From contig CAXXEO010000021.1 in NCBI GenBank assembly GCA_963664585.2, positions 124,001-188,000 on the forward strand: a stretch of 64,000 nt of DNA, written 5' to 3'. The notes beneath the pieces were generated by a model, which had not been told where the DNA came from, did no database searches, and saw only the letters and a program-made list of their open reading frames with translations. The position numbers and the translations under genes are program-made. The DNA is from G963664585 sp963664585 (GTDB lineage Bacteria; Bacillota; Clostridia; Oscillospirales; Ruminococcaceae). This document shows, piece after piece, positions 15,671-23,489 of the stretch (position 1 is its first letter; each line of letters opens with the position of its first letter).

Positions 15671-15705
15671 AAAAAACCAGCAACCGTAATGGCTGCTGGT
15701 TTTCT
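15671..15705. terminator. bidirectional terminator
   Basis: AAAACCAGCA pairs with TGCTGGTTTT around CCGTAATGGC, with A/T-runs on both sides. It lies between the convergent XRE gene and the zinc-ribbon gene at 15717. Confidence 0.75.
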
Positions 15706-15716
15706 CTATATGTATT

Positions 15717-16025
15717 CTATTTATTTCCCGGCTTAAATTTATATCCACAGTTGAGACAACAAATTTCTATATCTCCACTCCCAATAAATCCGGCAAGTAA
15801 TCCTACTCCACCTGTGACTACTGCTCCTGCTACAGCCTTACCAACACCAAATCCTTTTTTGTTAGCAGTGATTTGGGTGGAGTTGCATTTAGGACAGTGA
15901 ATTTCGGGAGGGGTTTCTTGAATAGGTGGTTCTTCTCTACCATTACAATATGGACAATCTTGAGATTGACCTTTTTTAAATTCATATTGTTTTCCGCATA
16001 TATCGCATTTTAAAATAAGTCCCAT
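15717..16025 (-). CDS. double zinc-ribbon protein with glycine-zipper segment
   Basis: 102 residues. The first ribbon is CDIC near residue 8 with CPYC near 24; the second is CPKC near 43 with CLNC near 93. Between the two halves of the second ribbon is a glycine-rich hydrophobic run ('GVGKAVAGAVVTGGVGLLAGFIG') like a membrane-interacting glycine zipper. This build is seen in small Firmicute proteins of unknown role. AGGAGG precedes the ATG. It is the last gene of the 15717-18656 cargo block. Confidence 0.75.
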   Translation of the reverse strand: MGLILKCDICGKQYEFKKGQSQDCPYCNGREEPPIQETPPEIHCPKCNSTQITANKKGFGVGKAVAGAVVTGGVGLLAGFIGSGDIEICCLNCGYKFKPGNK

Positions 16026-16114
16026 TAGTTATCCTCCTAAATTATTTATTTGAAATTTTAAAATAACACACGTTAAGAAGCAGCGATCTTAATGAACATA
16101 AAGCAACAGACATA

Positions 16115-16372
16115 TTAGAACTCACTTCCACAGTTATCGCATTTATATGTTTTTCCCACATGACCAATTGAAAATACACCAAATAAGGCCGCAGAACCAA
16201 TTTTATTAGCAACTGAAATTTTATGAATATTAGGAGAGCCGCATGTAGGACACTTTGGAGTATATTCATCAATTATATGTTCCACTGGAGCATATACGAG
16301 AAATTTTTTACAATCGTAACAATACGTATCTTTATCAGAAAATCTGCGTTTACATTTTGGGCACATATTCAT
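16115..16372 (-). CDS. zinc-ribbon protein (85 aa)
   Basis: 85 residues from ATG 16372 (AAAGGTGG upstream): 'MNMCPKCKRRFSDKDTYCYDC' is the first ribbon and 'CPTCGSPNIHKISVANKIGS ... CDNCGSEF' the second. The insert between the C-terminal Cys pairs again carries a Gly/Ala hydrophobic stretch. It is a paralogue-like companion of the gene at 15717, suggesting the pair arose by duplication. Function unknown. Confidence 0.75.
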   Translation of the reverse strand: MNMCPKCKRRFSDKDTYCYDCKKFLVYAPVEHIIDEYTPKCPTCGSPNIHKISVANKIGSAALFGVFSIGHVGKTYKCDNCGSEF

Positions 16373-16424
16373 AATAATACCACCTTTATATAACAATATA
16401 TAAACCAAATATCTTATGAAAAAT

Positions 16425-16637
16425 TTATTTGAACAATCTCTTTAGTATATCCCAAACCCCAATTGAAGTCTTATTGTACACTTTATTATAAATATCTTTC
16501 TTAGGATCTTTAATAATACCTGTACCCCTTTTCCCATAGAGAGGGATAACCGCCTTTTTAACGCCGCGTTTCAAAGCTCCGGCTGTTCTTGCCTTTATGG
16601 ATTTCTTTATAGATGGAGTCCTGATTCCAATTTTCAT
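16425..16637 (-). CDS. 70-residue basic protein of phage/mobile elements
   Basis: The protein is highly basic: 'MKIGIRTPSIKKSIKARTAG', then 'KKAVIPLYGKRGTGIIKDPKKDIYNKVYNKTSIG'. I recall close relatives of this 'KIGIRTPSxKKSIKARTTG ... GKKGxGxIxDPKKAxYNKVYNKTT' protein in many Firmicute genomes, always unannotated. It starts 12 bases after the stop of the TPR gene and belongs to its unit. Confidence 0.7.
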   Translation of the reverse strand: MKIGIRTPSIKKSIKARTAGALKRGVKKAVIPLYGKRGTGIIKDPKKDIYNKVYNKTSIGVWDILKRLFK

Positions 16638-16649
16638 TATTATGTCCTC

Positions 16650-17828
16650 TCAATCTTGTATTGCTGTAACAATACAATTTTCTAAATAAATATAGCCGTG
16701 GTCACTGTATACCCATTGTTCTTTTACTCCATTAACTGTTGTTGTTTTATTTATTTTTTGTGGGATACCCCATTTGGAATGTAGTACTTCATCTGCTGTC
16801 ATGCCTACATTGGGTTCAGGATTTTCTTTAGGCGGGATAGTACTAGTACTTATTTTAATATAGATATTCTTATTCTTAGCAAAATCCGTTACTATTAATT
16901 GTTCTCCTTGCATTTCAAAAGTATATATAGAATAATCGTCTTTAACAGTACCATTATTCACTTCATATTTATTTTCATGAACTGAAAGATTGCCGGGGAT
17001 GAAATAAGTAGTATATAATTTCCATCCATTAAATACAAATTGGGTTCTTCCATATTTACTATCTGGATCCCAAGTGCCTTGCAATTGCACTAATAATTTA
17101 AGATTAGATATATAAGTAGATGCTTTTTCATAATTTTCGACCTTTTCAAATAGTGTAAGCGAATTTTGAAAATTGGCCTGATCATATTTTGAGCAAGCAT
17201 CTAAATATATTGTTTGATTTAAAAGATTAATGCTATCTTTATAATTTCCAATAGTTTCAAATATTTGACTAGAATCAGAATATTTCTTATTATTCAAATA
17301 ATATGTAGCAAGTTGATATTGAGCTTCAACAAGTAAACTATTGCTATCTTTATATCCATTCAAATTTTTTAGAATGTTAACTGCATCTTCTGGTTTTAAA
17401 TTCTCATTCACATACTTTTGTCCTAATAGATACATTGTTTCACATTTGAGTTCACTGCTATCATTATAATGACTTATTTGTGAAAATAAATCTATTGCTT
17501 CTGTATATTCCTTATTTTGTAATAAAGCTTTTGCTTCCTCATATTTACATTCTAATATCCTTTGAGATGAATCCTTATAATTCCCTAAATTACCAAATAC
17601 TTCAATTGCCTTATCATACTTATTACTATTTAGCATAGAAATAGCTGTATTATATTTATTTAATGGAATTAATATATTATTAGTACCTAATGCAATTGCT
17701 AAAATCACTATAGATATTAAAAGAAAAAGTCCAAAATTATTTTTTTTAAATTTATAACCACAAAATGGACAAGTCTTTACCTTATCCCATATTTCCTTGC
17801 CACACTCAGGACAATGTATTAGTGTCAT
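16650..17828 (-). CDS. membrane protein: zinc ribbon, TPR-like repeats, SmpA-like tail
   Basis: 392 residues. Residues 5-26 are a zinc ribbon (CPEC ... CPFC). Residues about 33-53 form one membrane helix, placing the rest outside the membrane. Residues 58-250 contain five to six helical repeats each ending in 'NYKDS'-like motifs, typical of TPR-related repeats. After a lipocalin-like middle, the last 50 residues ('VGMTADEVLHSKWGIPQKIN ... EQWVYSDHGYIYLENCIVTAIQ') match the BamE/SmpA fold seen in small Gram-positive proteins. It is cargo of the prophage, possibly an envelope-modifying or exclusion protein. Confidence 0.8.
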   Translation of the reverse strand: MTLIHCPECGKEIWDKVKTCPFCGYKFKKNNFGLFLLISIVILAIALGTNNILIPLNKYNTAISMLNSNKYDKAIEVFGNLGNYKDSSQRILECKYEEAKALLQNKEYTEAIDLFSQISHYNDSSELKCETMYLLGQKYVNENLKPEDAVNILKNLNGYKDSNSLLVEAQYQLATYYLNNKKYSDSSQIFETIGNYKDSINLLNQTIYLDACSKYDQANFQNSLTLFEKVENYEKASTYISNLKLLVQLQGTWDPDSKYGRTQFVFNGWKLYTTYFIPGNLSVHENKYEVNNGTVKDDYSIYTFEMQGEQLIVTDFAKNKNIYIKISTSTIPPKENPEPNVGMTADEVLHSKWGIPQKINKTTTVNGVKEQWVYSDHGYIYLENCIVTAIQD

Positions 17829-17849
17829 AAAATCACGTCTTTCTATTTT

Positions 17850-18656
17850 CTAAATGGACATTTTTTCAATTGAAATTATATCTTCTTTTGGTATAATTCT
17901 TCCTCTTGCGTCAAAACATGTATTACACCGCATCGAAAGAGGTTTGTTATTCAATTTAACATATATATAATGTAGTACTGGATCTATATAAAGCATATCT
18001 TTTCCATCAGGTTGAGAAACGAACTTTACAATTATAGGTTTTGATGCAGCAATGAACTGTAGTACCAAATTGATATGATATTTTTTTCGTAATTCAGCAT
18101 CTAAATCTTCAATAATTTCAGGGACATTTAAATAATCATGATTGCCAACTTCGCTTGAATGAAAAGCTATTTCCTTTATTAACATAGCAAAGCATCCATG
18201 ATGAATATTATCTCCTGTTTTCATTAAATATCGCCATCCACCAGAACCTTTAACCCCTCCATGTTTAATTTTGATCCATTCTTCAAAACTAATCTTTTCT
18301 TCAACAAAAGAATATAGATCATCAAATAGTTTATCAAGAATTTTTCCGAGTGGATAAATACCTAAATTATACCCATTAGCATCCAAAGTTCTAGCTAAAT
18401 GAAACCAACATATTTTATCAATCGGATTTACTTTTGTAGAATAATTTTGAGTTAGATAATCATATATGTATTCTCCAAACTCAATATAATCCTTATTATA
18501 GGATTCCTTTGTTTTACAATATATATCGTAATCACTTTCATACATTTCTTCAAAATCAGTATGTGTAATTATCTCTATAAACAATTCTTTATTTATGCCT
18601 AATATTTTTACAACTGATTCAATACTTGATTCAATTGAGTCACAATCTAATGTCAT
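17850..18656 (-). CDS. hypothetical protein (268 aa), integrase-proximal cargo
   Basis: Not recognised. The protein is soluble and helical in the first 130 residues, with a glycine-containing motif 'KIKHGGVKGSGGWRYLMKTGDNIHHGCFAMLIKEIAFHSSEVGNHD' in the middle. The C-terminal part has 'KPIIVKFVSQPDGKDMLYIDPVLHYIYVKLNN', 'RCNTC' and 'IPKEDIISIEKMSI'. GGAG lies ten bases before the ATG. It is the first gene of the cargo block next to the integrase, a position often used for phage-defence or lysogenic-conversion genes. That role is inference from position only. Confidence 0.65.
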   Translation of the reverse strand: MTLDCDSIESSIESVVKILGINKELFIEIITHTDFEEMYESDYDIYCKTKESYNKDYIEFGEYIYDYLTQNYSTKVNPIDKICWFHLARTLDANGYNLGIYPLGKILDKLFDDLYSFVEEKISFEEWIKIKHGGVKGSGGWRYLMKTGDNIHHGCFAMLIKEIAFHSSEVGNHDYLNVPEIIEDLDAELRKKYHINLVLQFIAASKPIIVKFVSQPDGKDMLYIDPVLHYIYVKLNNKPLSMRCNTCFDARGRIIPKEDIISIEKMSI

Positions 18657-18950
18657 ATTCCAATATACTCCCTATTATTCATTCTTTAAAATAGTACTCC
18701 ATATTATTCCATGTGTCTACAGTATTTGGCAATTCAAACAAGTCGAATATTAAAACAGCTTATTTCTAAATCCTTACAACAATAAGCAAAATCACACCCT
18801 AAAATCCGTTCTACCCCACGCCCTTATAGTTTACCCTTGCGGCTATTCAAATCGATTCTAGGTGTAAGTTTTCATAGCTGTAATAGCGTTGACTGTAGAG
18901 GTGTGTAGGCGGCGCATAGGGGCTACTTGTAATTCGACAAAAATAATTGC
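18657..18950. other. gene-free stretch before the integrase terminator
   Basis: No gene or clear signal was seen. The lower part (from about 18,830) is less AT-rich than its surroundings. Confidence 0.4.
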
Positions 18951-18998
18951 ACAAATAAAAGCAGATTAATCAATTATGATTGCTCTGCTTTTATTTGT
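18951..18998 (-). terminator. integrase terminator
   Basis: A perfect 15-base stem, ACAAATAAAAGCAGA with TCTGCTTTTATTTGT, immediately behind the integrase stop. Its own T-rich arm serves as the U-tract on the minus strand. Confidence 0.75.
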
Positions 18999-19000
18999 AT

Positions 19001-19969
19001 CTAATTCAACTGCTGCCCTTTTTTAAAAACACTTTGTTTTCTGCTTGTTTTTGGTGCTATTTCATCAATTACATCAATCATATCAATTGTCCTAGCATTA
19101 TAGTATCGGTTCAACTCCTTAAGGGTGCTATGCCCTGTTATCCTTTGTAATATTAAAGGACTTATATTTTGATTTACTGCATTGGTAATAAAAGTATGCC
19201 GGAATAGGTGGAGTGACGTTTTAGATATACCTCGTTGGTTACAATAGGTTTTTACACTATCTTGTAAACTTGACATGGCTAAAATCTCATTATAGATAGA
19301 ACAGAAAAGATACTCATCACTATTTCCACACCGTAGTATTAAATAGTCTGCAATCACATCATACAAACTTAGGCTGATTGGTAATCGTCTGGCCTTTTTA
19401 TTTTTTGTTTTATTAACAGTAATTGTCCTATTGATTAAATCCACATCTCCTATTTCAAGTTCTCTTAATTCTCTTGCCCGTATACCTGTACTCGCTAAAG
19501 TCCAGATAATTGTATAAGTTCTAATCGTTATAAAATCCCGCTTGTTCGGTTTAGTCAATAGCGAATTTAATTCTTCATTAGTATATATTTCTTTGAAAGT
19601 TTCTTGTTCCTTAATTAGCGGTATTTGAAAATTCTGCAATATATATCTTTTCTGTATTCCGTATTTGATCATAGGACTCATATTTCTAAGATAGGAATTT
19701 AGCGTTATCGGGTTAGTAATGCCCTTATCATGTTTCATATATAGGATGTATTTTTCAATCAGAGCCAAGTTAATATTCTTGCATTCAAAGTTATTCCCTA
19801 TGAAATCGATAAAGTACCCAGTATGATACCTGTAAGATTTAATCGTACATTCTGATAAACCTCTTATTTCGGCCTGTCTGATAAATTCGTCTGACAATTG
19901 CTCAAGAGTCTTGTTTTCAAGCGGTTTTATGCCACTTACCCTACTGGTTTTGATATCCCCTTTACGCAT
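19001..19969 (-). CDS. int: phage-type tyrosine recombinase (integrase)
   Basis: 322 residues. The N-terminal SAM-like core-binding domain (about 20-110) is followed by the catalytic domain with all active-site residues: R164 in 'TGIRARELREL', a lysine in 'NKTKNKKARRLP', H254-x-x-R257 in 'HLFRHTF', H280 in 'ITGHSTLKEL' and the nucleophile tyrosine near 290 ('NRYYNA'). It catalyses integration and excision. It lies 155 bases behind guaA in the same orientation, the usual arrangement of elements that integrate into the guaA 3' end. Confidence 0.95.
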   Translation of the reverse strand: MRKGDIKTSRVSGIKPLENKTLEQLSDEFIRQAEIRGLSECTIKSYRYHTGYFIDFIGNNFECKNINLALIEKYILYMKHDKGITNPITLNSYLRNMSPMIKYGIQKRYILQNFQIPLIKEQETFKEIYTNEELNSLLTKPNKRDFITIRTYTIIWTLASTGIRARELRELEIGDVDLINRTITVNKTKNKKARRLPISLSLYDVIADYLILRCGNSDEYLFCSIYNEILAMSSLQDSVKTYCNQRGISKTSLHLFRHTFITNAVNQNISPLILQRITGHSTLKELNRYYNARTIDMIDVIDEIAPKTSRKQSVFKKGQQLN

Positions 19970-20004
19970 ATCTAAAATACCTCCAAATTTGTTTCAAATA
20001 CAAC

Positions 20005-20052
20005 AAAAAACCGTGTTAGATATCCTGCATAACACAGTAACATCTAACACAG
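20005..20052 (-). terminator. terminator between guaA and the integrase
   Basis: On the minus strand CTGTGTTAGAT pairs with ATCTAACACGG (20013-20021 with 20042-20050 as the perfect core), followed at once by TTTTTTG. It would stop guaA transcription before the integrase. The repeated AACACAG words could also be integrase arm sites. Confidence 0.6.
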
Positions 20053-20119
20053 TTCATTCATCAATTATCTAAAACAAGAAATCGAAAGAATGGCGTATCT
20101 AAGCCAATTATCGCTTTCT

Positions 20120-20150
20120 TTGTTTATTCCCACTCTATGGTCGCGGGTGG
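20120..20150. other. probable attachment site in the guaA 3' end
   Basis: The guaA stop codon and the last codons (ending 'PATIEWE') mark the sharp change from GC-richer core DNA to AT-rich element DNA. guaA 3' ends are established integration sites for islands whose integrase lies adjacent, as here. The other copy would lie left of the window, so the core cannot be delimited. Confidence 0.5.
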
Positions 20151-21656
20151 TTTTGAGGTGATGTCATAGACAATGCGGTTGATATGCCGCACCTCATTAA
20201 TGATGCGGTTGGAGATCTGTTCCAGCGTATCAAAGGGGATTCTGGCCCAATCTGCGGTCATGAAATCAGTAGTGGTGACACCGCGAAGAGCCAGTGTGTA
20301 ATCATAGGTTCTTCCATCACCCATGACGCCAACCGAACGCATATTGGTGAGGACGGCGAAATACTGGTGAATATCACGGTCAAGGCCGGCTTTGGCAATC
20401 TCATCGCGGAAAACAAAATCCGCCTCGCGAAGAATCTCAAGCTTTTCTCTTGTGATATCACCAATGATGCGAATGGCAAGACCCGGACCGGGGAAGGGCT
20501 GGCGCCATACAAGGGTATCCGGCAAATCAAGCTTGATTCCCAGTGCCCTGACCTCATCCTTAAAGAGCATGCGCAAAGGCTCAACAATATCTTTAAAATC
20601 AACATGGTCGGGCAGCCCACCCACATTGTGATGGCTTTTAATCACGGCCGCTTCGCCCGTCCCAGACTCGACAACATCGGGGTATATGGTTCCCTGAGCC
20701 AGAAAGTCGACTTTGCCGATCTTACGGCCCTCTTCCTCGAAGACACGAATAAACTCTTCACCGATGATACGCCGTTTCGTTTCAGGATCTGAAACTCCGG
20801 CCAGTCGGGACAGAAAACGCTCTTCGGCATTGACACGGATAAAATTAACCTTCCCATCCCCAAAAACGGCCTCAATCTGGTCGCCTTCGTCCTTGCGCAT
20901 CAGACCGTGGTCGACAAAGATGCAAGTCAGCTGGCTGCCGACAGCCTTTGCTATGAGGGCCGCCGCTACCGAACTATCCACGCCGCCCGATAGGGCCAAG
21001 AGTACCTTTCCGTTTCCTACCTTGTCCTTGATTGCCTGCACGGCGGTTTTGGCGTAATCCTCCATCGTCCAGTCTCCTTTGGCCCCACAGACCTCATAGA
21101 GAAAGTTTTTAATCATGGTGACGCCATTTTCTGTGTGTAAAACTTCAGGGTGATACTGAAGGCCATGAAGCTTTCCATCTGCGCTGGACATAGCGGCTAC
21201 CGGGGTCGTAGCAGTGTTTGCCCTCACAGTAAAGCCTTCCGGCAATCGGTCTACATAGTCGGTATGGCTCATCCATGTGATTCCCTCTGAAGGCAGACCT
21301 TTAAAGATGGGGCAGCTTTGGTCGAAAGTGGTCAGTCTGCGGCCATACTCCCGTTGGTCGGGGCTTGTCACATGCCCGCCCAGCATATAGGCCATAACCT
21401 GTATGCCATAGCAGAGGCCCAGTATTGGAATACCAAGCTCGAAAATTGCGCGATCCACGCGGGGGGCGTTTTCAAGATAAACACTGTTGGGCCCCCCTGT
21501 AAAGATGATACCAATGGGGTGAAGTGTCTTTATTTCTTCCACCGATATGCGATATGAGCGCACCTCGCAGTATACGCCACACTCACGCACACGGCGTGCA
21601 ATCAGCTGATTATATTGTCCGCCAAAATCAATGACTAAAACAAGCTGGTGAGCCAC
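20124..21656 (-). CDS. guaA: GMP synthase (glutamine-hydrolysing)
   Basis: 510 residues, full length. It converts XMP to GMP in purine synthesis. The N-terminal class I glutaminase has the nucleophile Cys in 'GLCYGIQ' and His-Glu in 'QYHPEVLHTE'. The ATP-pyrophosphatase domain has the PP-loop 'LALSGGVDSSVAA'. The C-terminal dimerisation domain ends 'SKPPATIEWE'. It starts with GTG (GTG GCT CAC) with AGGCGG upstream. The gene is monocistronic, with the integrated element at its 3' end. The 3' codons remain intact, so integration regenerated the gene. Confidence 0.97.
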   Translation of the reverse strand: MAHQLVLVIDFGGQYNQLIARRVRECGVYCEVRSYRISVEEIKTLHPIGIIFTGGPNSVYLENAPRVDRAIFELGIPILGLCYGIQVMAYMLGGHVTSPDQREYGRRLTTFDQSCPIFKGLPSEGITWMSHTDYVDRLPEGFTVRANTATTPVAAMSSADGKLHGLQYHPEVLHTENGVTMIKNFLYEVCGAKGDWTMEDYAKTAVQAIKDKVGNGKVLLALSGGVDSSVAAALIAKAVGSQLTCIFVDHGLMRKDEGDQIEAVFGDGKVNFIRVNAEERFLSRLAGVSDPETKRRIIGEEFIRVFEEEGRKIGKVDFLAQGTIYPDVVESGTGEAAVIKSHHNVGGLPDHVDFKDIVEPLRMLFKDEVRALGIKLDLPDTLVWRQPFPGPGLAIRIIGDITREKLEILREADFVFRDEIAKAGLDRDIHQYFAVLTNMRSVGVMGDGRTYDYTLALRGVTTTDFMTADWARIPFDTLEQISNRIINEVRHINRIVYDITSKPPATIEWE

Positions 21657-21958
21657 GTTAGTTTCCGCCTTCCTATAATTTCATTATTCTTATATATTGC
21701 CATCTCGCGGATGAAAAAGCAAGTCCGACAGATGCCTGGCGCTAAAAAGTTCCTTTAATTTTTCATCGCGCGTTAAAAAGTTACTCCGAAGAATACCTTG
21801 CTTTCAAAATTAAAATAGTGAATTCTTCTTTTTCCCACCTGCGACGGGGTAAGTAGATACGAAATAGCATCGTGCATTTAAAAGGATTTCGTATTAAATT
21901 CATATTGGTGTGTTGTCTGCTAAAAATAAACTTATCTAACAATTTGGAGGTGACTGTA
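21657..21958. other. intergenic region between guaA and the S-layer-homology gene
   Basis: It holds the divergent promoters of guaA and the plus-strand gene, which I cannot place precisely. No riboswitch structure was recognised. Confidence 0.4.
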
Positions 21959-23209
21959 TTGAAAAGCATAGCTGCCTCAGCAGCAGCAGTACTATTATCA
22001 ATTGCACTAAGCATATCCCCTTCTGCTCTTGCGCTCTCTTACTGGCCCGCGATGAAGCCGGTTTCAAAAGTCAAAGAGTGCCAAATAACCATTGACGACC
22101 ACTCATTTTCTCTTTCTGCTTCTGACCTTGAACGGAGACTTGGGCTGAGTTCCGGTGAACTTTTAGGGTTGACCATCACCGCAGTCCCCGACCGTGCCAT
22201 GGGCATTTTTACCATAGATGGACAGGAAGTTAAAACCTACACCAGCTTTTCACGTGCTGAAATCAACAGGGTCATTTATACTCCGCTAGCAGTCGATGCG
22301 ACGATAAGGCTAAGCTTCATCCCCAAAGGAAGCGGCGTCATAGCTGCTACTCTTGCCATCACCCATGCAGAAACTCTGGGCAGCCCGCCGACCCTGATTG
22401 TTACTAATCTCCCCGGTCTTAAAAGCATGCCGGTTCATGGCAGTATACTCGCACAAGATCCCGATGGTGAAAAGGTGACCATCCAGCTCGTCAAGGCTCC
22501 GAAATATGGCGAGGTCGCTTTTGAGGGAACGCAGTTCGTTTATACCCCCTTTTCGGCGAGAACGGGCACAGACAGCTTTTCCATTTGCGCGGTTGACAGC
22601 TCCGGTAATTACTCTGCAGAGTCTTTAGTACAGCTTACCACCGAGGGCTATAAAAAAAGCTGCTTTTTCTCTGATATCTCTTCCTCACCCTTTTCCTACT
22701 TTATTGTACGCTGTGCAGAGGCTGGTTTACTCAGAGGCGAACAAATTGGGAAAACCAAGCTATTTTCTCCCGATGGACAGGTGAATAACGGGGAGCTGCT
22801 GGTAATGCTGCTGACTGCATGCGGCTTGGACAAGAACATCCCCGCCACCGCAAGCACACAACTAATAAATGACGATAGAATTCCGCAGTGGATCAAGCCG
22901 TATTTAAAAAGGGCAATTGAAAAGAAGATTATCGTTGGGGAAAGCTTCGATTGCACCCATATTCCCACACGTGCTGAGGCGGTTTCTATGGTGGACCGGG
23001 CCACGGGAATCAGCGGCAACGCCATATACCCGCTTCATCTGGCCGATGCCGAGAGCATTCCCGCATGGGCAGCAGGGTCGTACCGAAATTTGTTCGCTCA
23101 TCAGCTGATCGAGTCCGACGGCGGGAATGCTTATCCCGACCGTCCTCTTGACCGTCAATATGCCGCAGTCCTCGTCTGGCATCTTTATCGGTATTGTAAG
23201 GCAAAGTAG
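21959..23209 (+). CDS. secreted protein with cadherin-like repeat and SLH domains
   Basis: 416 residues from TTG 21959, chosen because GGAGGTG lies six bases upstream. The signal peptide is residues 1-27 ('LKSIAASAAAVLLSIALSIS ... ALA'). The middle contains a cadherin/Ig-like repeat ('DPDGEKVTIQLVKAPKYGEV ... FVYTPFSARTGTDSFSICAVD'). The C-terminal 190 residues contain three degenerate S-layer-homology modules ('FSDISSSPFSYFIVRCAEAG', 'WIKPYLKRAIEKKIIVG', 'WAAGSYRNLFAHQLIESDG'). The SLH modules anchor the protein to the cell wall. It is a single-gene unit; its 3' end is partly duplicated downstream. Confidence 0.85.
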   Translation: MKSIAASAAAVLLSIALSISPSALALSYWPAMKPVSKVKECQITIDDHSFSLSASDLERRLGLSSGELLGLTITAVPDRAMGIFTIDGQEVKTYTSFSRAEINRVIYTPLAVDATIRLSFIPKGSGVIAATLAITHAETLGSPPTLIVTNLPGLKSMPVHGSILAQDPDGEKVTIQLVKAPKYGEVAFEGTQFVYTPFSARTGTDSFSICAVDSSGNYSAESLVQLTTEGYKKSCFFSDISSSPFSYFIVRCAEAGLLRGEQIGKTKLFSPDGQVNNGELLVMLLTACGLDKNIPATASTQLINDDRIPQWIKPYLKRAIEKKIIVGESFDCTHIPTRAEAVSMVDRATGISGNAIYPLHLADAESIPAWAAGSYRNLFAHQLIESDGGNAYPDRPLDRQYAAVLVWHLYRYCKAK

Positions 23210-23322
23210 GTCGGAGGCCCCTTCATTTTACCTCTGTTTTCCCTCCTCCAGTGGGGGAAACAGCGGCGGAATACTCGCCTCGTCTTGGCATCTTTATCGA
23301 GATTGCAAGAGGAAATAGGCCA
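23171..23322 (+). repeat. duplicated 3' end of the SLH gene flanking a hairpin element
   Basis: The segment 23171-23213 (CTCGTCTGGCATCTTTATCG onward) recurs at 23279-23322 with about 80 percent identity. Between the two lies a palindromic stretch (CTGTTTTCCC with GGGGAAACAG) of the type scattered elsewhere in the window. Confidence 0.65.
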
Positions 23323-23489
23323 GATGAAGGCAGAATAAACAGCGACAGGAAACTCGTTTATTTGTAATTCGTATGAAATTGGGGGTGATTCCTGAAATCA
23401 GACCCTGTTTTTTGGCGTTTTATTCCTCTGTACTTGATATTATGGCGGTCGGCAAGTATAATATTTCTATATATAAAGGAGGGCTTACC

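Noticed and set aside
20184..20792. Long plus-strand frames antisense to guaA, and similar ones antisense to valS, rimO, ffh and ispE
   Set aside because: They arise from the codon bias of GC-richer essential genes on the opposite strand and have no ribosome sites or homology.
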